Shown here: positions 16,938-19,477 of the stretch, piece after piece
Numbering within the stretch: position 1 is the first letter of the stretch
How the letters are laid out: each line of letters begins with the position of its first letter
NCBI GenBank assembly: GCA_964623915.1
Contig: CAZUVQ010000025.1
Coordinates: forward strand, 1 to 19,477
Direction of reading: 5' to 3'
Origin: CAZUVQ01 sp964623915
GTDB taxonomy: Bacteria > Bacillota > Clostridia > UMGS1883 > UMGS1540
DNA length: 19,477 nucleotides
Translations under genes and position numbers: made by a program
Notes under the pieces: generated by a model
Database searches by the model: none
What the model saw: the letters and a program-made list of their open reading frames with translations, nothing else
Told to the model about the DNA's origin: nothing

Positions 16938-16960
16938 ACTTTGTTCACTTACCCCGGCTC
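16938..16960 (-). other. Frame break inside a Calx-beta domain
   Basis: The N-terminal frame reads VDYEPG and meets TAA at 16949-16951, directly after a GGGG run (16952-16955, minus-strand sense). The downstream frame is open through the same place, reading GVSEQSV before the GTG at 16937. One added base would join the frames. Comparison with the first Calx-beta domain of the same protein (residues 249-275 of the N-terminal piece) matches G plus the next 26 residues exactly in length, but the strand that should precede that G (TIEF in domain 1) is absent here. A deletion of roughly 25-35 bases is therefore also possible. Confidence 0.8.
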
Positions 16961-18010
16961 ATAGTCCACCCCCGGCATTGCTGTGCCTTCCTCTGTTCCA
17001 ACAATAACCGACGCATATTGATACAATCCACCCTTGCGCCTAACGGTAACTGTGGCAGTGTCACCCTGTGCAGTTACAGAGGGTGTTATTACTTCAAATA
17101 TGGAGTTTTCCTTCTCCTCATCGTCCTTAATGTTTACATAAGACATGTAAAATTCGCCTCGGCTTGCGCCGCCTTCTGGCTGTGACAGGGCAAGCATTAC
17201 TTGCTCCTCACTCTCTGAAAGCTTATCATTAAGAGCAACTATATAGACGTATTTTATGTACTCGCCTTCTTCAAACTCAATTGTCGCTTCTGTGCCAGGC
17301 ATACTATATAAAAATGTATCGTACTCGCTTTTGAGTTTTTCAACAGTTCCTGCATCTACCTCTTTCCAGTCCGGACGGTCACTTTTTCTTCCAAGATACG
17401 CCTCTCGCACCTGCCTTAAGGAATGTGTTTGTCCACCTATTCCCCCACCGAAAGAAACATCGGCTGCCGGCAAATCTGTGTAAAAAGGCTCGCCGTCCTG
17501 CTGTGTTTGTGCTGTCTCCTCTGTTTTGTCACTATTCTCCGGCGGCGTTTCATCTGTTATTATTTCAGGCTCGCCGTTAGCCTCCCCTTTTGCAGCGGAT
17601 TCACTAATATTTAGAGAGGTGTTGTCCCCAAGAGTTTCAATCAAGGGTGTTGATTCTTCACTTTTCAAAACCTCATTTTTATAAGCGTTGTTATAAAGCC
17701 GTATAACATAGTCTTCACCATATTTTGCGCTGATATCAATGGCTTTAAAATCTACGCTGACCTTGCCAGTAGTAGCTCCCTGGCGCACAATGGGTATCTC
17801 CAGAAAAGTATCATTTTCCATCATATCAAACTGTGTACCCAAAAAGTTTAAAAGCCCGTTAGGAAATTGCTCAACCCACTTGGCATCGCCAACAATTGCA
17901 TTTCTAAGCTCCTCCTCGCTTGCATAGTCCTGCAAATTTAGTGCAGAAACAGGAAAGCTTTGAAGCATTACAAACAGGCTCAATGTAATCAGTGCTATTC
18001 TCTTAAACAT
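16949..18010 (-). CDS. Giant SLH surface protein, N-terminal part (signal peptide, Calx-beta)
   Basis: 353-residue exported N-terminus of the giant surface protein. MFKRIALITLSLFVMLQSFP followed by VSA is a signal peptide (about 1-23). A Calx-beta-like half domain at about 68-103 (IVRQGATTGKVSVDF, then KYGEDYVI) is separated from its second half at about 239-300 (GTEATIEFEEGEYIKYV) by an insert of about 135 residues. The insert (104-238) is rich in Glu, Asp, Thr and Pro at 115-175 and contains GGGIGGQ. A second Calx-beta domain begins at about 303 (VTAQGDTATVTVRRKGG, GTAMPGVDY) and is cut by the TAA at 16949. AAGGGG lies about 9 bases upstream of the ATG. The gene follows tetR after 17 bases. 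If the frame break is real, only this fragment is exported, without an SLH anchor. Confidence 0.88.
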   Translation of the reverse strand: MFKRIALITLSLFVMLQSFPVSALNLQDYASEEELRNAIVGDAKWVEQFPNGLLNFLGTQFDMMENDTFLEIPIVRQGATTGKVSVDFKAIDISAKYGEDYVIRLYNNAYKNEVLKSEESTPLIETLGDNTSLNISESAAKGEANGEPEIITDETPPENSDKTEETAQTQQDGEPFYTDLPAADVSFGGGIGGQTHSLRQVREAYLGRKSDRPDWKEVDAGTVEKLKSEYDTFLYSMPGTEATIEFEEGEYIKYVYIVALNDKLSESEEQVMLALSQPEGGASRGEFYMSYVNIKDDEEKENSIFEVITPSVTAQGDTATVTVRRKGGLYQYASVIVGTEEGTAMPGVDYEPG

Positions 18011-18027
18011 CTAAAATTCCCCTTTCG

Positions 18028-18654
18028 TTATACCGATTTAATCTGGTATAATAACATATAAACTATTTCCATTCCGTAATCAGCAAGATTAAATTCCCCT
18101 TTGTTCAGGCACCAATCATAAATCGCTCCGCGAATACAGCTTGTAAAAAGCTTGGTGGTGTGCTCTGGCGAAAGCTCCGTTTTAATTTCATTTTTAGCCT
18201 TTCCTTCTTCGATAAGTGTTCCAAACACTTGATAATAGGTTCTTTCCGAAGAGATTAAAAAACGCTGAGTTGTTAAATCCTTGATTTGGGAAGCATAAAT
18301 TGCTGCAATGAATTCCAAACCGATTTCCTCTGCAATAGTATTTAAAACATATTTTATAAATAATGCAATTTTTTCTATAACAGTTTCAGCCTTTATATCC
18401 ATTTTTAAAAATGCTGTGTATGCATCGTCGACCAGGGGTGCCATATTAAACAGCAGTTCTTCCTTGGTTTTAAAGTGTGTATAAAAACCTCCTTTTGAGG
18501 AATTCGCATCTTTGATAATATCATCAACAGTTACAGCATGATATCCTCTTTCCCGAAACAGCTTACGGGCACATTTTATAATCCGGTTTTTTGTTTCTAT
18601 CCCCTGAAGCTCTCTTTTTTTGATGTTAAAACACCACCTTAAATATAATTGCAT
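18028..18654 (-). CDS. TetR/AcrR-family transcriptional regulator
   Basis: About 200-residue DNA-binding regulator. RIIKCARKLFRERGYHAVTV, then DDIIKDANSSKGGFYTHFKTKEEL, is the classic TetR helix-turn-helix domain; the rest is the divergent ligand-binding/dimer domain, so the signal cannot be told. The start is uncertain. The frame is open to a GTG at 18672 and has an ATG at 18654, neither with a good ribosome site. The only strong site, AAGGTGG (18634-18640), lies 9 bases before an ATC codon at 18624, exactly where TetR relatives begin (KKRELQGIETKNRI). The ATG is reported here as a compromise. The gene stops 17 bases before the giant surface-protein gene with no terminator between, so both are probably one transcript. 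Confidence 0.9.
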   Translation of the reverse strand: MQLYLRWCFNIKKRELQGIETKNRIIKCARKLFRERGYHAVTVDDIIKDANSSKGGFYTHFKTKEELLFNMAPLVDDAYTAFLKMDIKAETVIEKIALFIKYVLNTIAEEIGLEFIAAIYASQIKDLTTQRFLISSERTYYQVFGTLIEEGKAKNEIKTELSPEHTTKLFTSCIRGAIYDWCLNKGEFNLADYGMEIVYMLLYQIKSV

Positions 18655-18693
18655 TATTGAAACCACAGTCACAGACCGTAGTCTCTAAACATT

Positions 18694-18722
18694 ATTGTAC
18701 CTTCTATATTCTGATAAGTCAA
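18694..18722 (-). promoter_or_regulatory. Promoter of tetR and the giant surface-protein gene
   Basis: Minus strand: TTGACT (18717-18722), a 17-base spacer and TACAAT (18694-18699), close to consensus. Transcription would start near 18687. Just downstream, AGAC-N4-GTCT (18673-18684, plus-strand reading) is an inverted repeat placed where an autoregulating TetR protein could bind; the operator is only a candidate. Confidence 0.75.
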
Positions 18723-18792
18723 CAAAAATTTATAATATGTATGAAAAAAGATTGCAAATTTATTGTTTGGCTGAAAATTCCTTGCAAAAAAG

Positions 18793-18837
18793 CACAAAAA
18801 AGGCCTGTAATCCTTATGATTACAGGCCTTTTTTGTG
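18793..18837. terminator. Strong 20-bp hairpin, bidirectional terminator
   Basis: Left arm 18793-18812 and right arm 18818-18837 are perfect complements around a 5-base loop (CTTAT). The core GGCCTGTAATC is flanked by six A on the left and six T on the right, so it can act on both strands. It isolates the tetR promoter from the upstream surface-protein gene. Confidence 0.9.
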
Positions 18838-18956
18838 GTGACCCACACATATCTAAAGGCGAACTTGTTTGCGTGGGTGCTACTTTCGGGGTTTGGTTAA
18901 CGTGGTAGTTTATCTACTATAATTGTTTAAATATTTCAGATAGTTTTCTTCATCAC

Positions 18957-18991
18957 AAAAAGGTCGATAATTTCTAAAAATCAACCTTTTT
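18957..18991 (-). terminator. Terminator of the upstream surface-protein gene
   Basis: AAAAAGGTCGAT (18957-18968) and ATCAACCTTTTT (18980-18991) pair over 12 bases with one non-Watson-Crick position, which is a G-U wobble on the minus-strand RNA but a C-A mismatch on the plus-strand RNA. It ends in U5 on the minus strand, about 90 bases past the stop at 19083. Confidence 0.7.
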
Positions 18992-19082
18992 TGCATACAA
19001 CATGATATTGGTTAATATATTTGCTTTGCGGACATTGCTCCAACTAACAACAAGGCGGACGATAATATTTTTCCTACACTTT

Positions 19083-19477
19083 TTAAACATCTGTTATGAA
19101 AGCCTCAGCTATAGGCTTAAGCGTAGTTATAGCCGTCCAACTAAATATCCTTACCACGTATGTTTTAATGGGGTCAACGGAAAAGGATAAAATGTCAAGA
19201 TCAATTTTACTTGTTCCCATATTAATTGATGCGGAAATCTTTTTTAAGCCCCCAAGCGCAATCCCATCCTTTTCATATACGGCAACAATTACATCACATC
19301 TTTCCAAATTCGGATTGTCATTGACAATTTGTAGTGTCAGACCGCCGGATATCGTGCCTCCCCTTTTCATCAGTCCGTTATAAGTTAGCTTGCTTTGCGG
19401 TGTGGCATCTTCTATGGAAAGAATAATCTCGTCATATGCCGTACCACCAGCCGACGCAGTTATGGTATAGCTTCCAG
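19083..19477 (-). CDS. C-terminal end of a probable secreted or surface protein (partial)
   Basis: The frame is open from the right edge to TAA at 19083-19085, giving 130 residues of C-terminus. The first visible part (SYTITASAGGTAYDEIILSI) looks like a strand-rich Ig-like module. The last about 75 residues (ERCDVIVAVYEKDGIALGGL, then FSVDPIKTYVVRIFSWTAIT and TLKPIAEA) match the pattern of a small beta domain often seen at the ends of secreted Clostridia proteins, in which an F-W-x(3)-T-L/M-KP-x-A motif recurs. That comparison is from memory. No anchor motif is present at this end. A Met at 19370 is internal, not a start. It is followed by two terminators, then tetR. Confidence 0.75.
   Translation of the reverse strand, partial: GSYTITASAGGTAYDEIILSIEDATPQSKLTYNGLMKRGGTISGGLTLQIVNDNPNLERCDVIVAVYEKDGIALGGLKKISASINMGTSKIDLDILSFSVDPIKTYVVRIFSWTAITTLKPIAEAFITDV

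Larger units (their letters stand above)
18673..19082. other. Non-coding region between surface gene and tetR
   Basis: About 410 bases without a convincing gene. It holds the tetR promoter (18694-18722), a 20-bp hairpin (18793-18837), a structured stretch at 18838-18910, and a terminator hairpin (18957-18991). In the structured stretch, ACCCACAC at 18841-18848 pairs with GCGTGGGT at 18871-18878, fully only on the minus-strand RNA through a G-U pair. A frame at 18657-18908 on the plus strand reads through the hairpin and promoter and has no family resemblance. Confidence 0.6.

Noticed and set aside
16935..16960. Programmed -1 frameshift or independent start at GTG 16937
   Set aside because: No X-XXY-YYZ slippery heptamer precedes the TAA, no clear downstream stem was seen, and no ribosome site precedes the GTG. 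The missing beta-strand also favours a mutation.
18657..18908. Plus-strand frame of 83 codons
   Set aside because: It crosses the tetR promoter and the 20-bp hairpin terminator and resembles no family.
18838..18910. 6S RNA, SRP RNA, T-box or c-di-GMP riboswitch
   Set aside because: None of their conserved core motifs could be found on either strand.
19096..19383. Plus-strand frame of 95 codons
   Set aside because: Exactly opposite the minus-strand surface-protein C-terminus, which is open to the window edge and shows domain-like sequence.
1..19477. CRISPR array, tRNA, rRNA, IS element or phage genes
   Set aside because: No spaced direct repeats, cloverleaf-like sequence, transposase or integrase motifs were seen.

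Overview
The window looks like chromosomal DNA of an AT-rich, Gram-positive anaerobe of the class Clostridia. The basis is: a zinc-ribbon L28 protein, pyruvate phosphate dikinase (PPDK) together with a PPi-type phosphofructokinase, a SpoIVFB-like membrane protease, a copper-amine-oxidase-like secreted protein, a giant surface protein with three C-terminal SLH repeats, and strong AGGAGG-type ribosome sites. An uncultured gut-type Clostridia lineage is plausible. I cannot place it more finely from sequence alone.

Left part (1-5294). The N-terminal 443 codons of ppdK run off the left edge on the minus strand. Facing away on the plus strand are an M50 (SpoIVFB-like) intramembrane protease, a secreted protein with two copper-amine-oxidase-N-like repeats, a D-Ala-D-Ala carboxypeptidase (S11), the pseudouridine synthase rluB and a small DUF378 membrane protein. 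A perfect TTGACA-N17-TATAAT promoter overlaps the stop codon of the protease and appears to drive the next three genes. An intrinsic terminator closes the block.

Middle (5295-9190). On the minus strand lie a 30-codon remnant of an SGNH/GDSL hydrolase, rpmB and class II fructose-bisphosphate aldolase (fba), each gene with its own promoter or terminator. Diverging from fba is a tandem pair of phosphofructokinases: first a PPi-dependent type (GGND...PKTIDND), then an ATP-dependent type (GGDGS...PATIDND). With ppdK nearby, this gives a glycolytic neighbourhood carrying two of the enzymes of PPi-linked glycolysis and their ATP-linked counterpart.

Right part (9191-19477), all minus strand. A TetR-family regulator (about 18.0-18.65 kb) is followed after 17 bases by a giant exported surface protein. 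That protein is split into a 353-residue N-terminal piece and a 2580-residue C-terminal piece by a frame break inside a Calx-beta domain. Unbroken it would be about 2940 residues: signal peptide, Calx-beta domains, large beta-rich regions, one EF-hand/dockerin-like loop, a charged linker, a probable propeller region, CARDB-like and BIG2-like domains, and three SLH repeats. Upstream of tetR are two hairpin terminators and the C-terminal end of another probable surface protein that runs off the right edge.

Most noteworthy: the frame break in the giant SLH protein with signs of a missing beta-strand, the SGNH remnant with an intact ribosome site, the PPi/ATP phosphofructokinase pair, the cysteine quartet in the M50 protease, and the TetR gene whose best ribosome site points at an ATC codon. 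I saw no tRNA, rRNA, CRISPR array, IS element or clear defence system.
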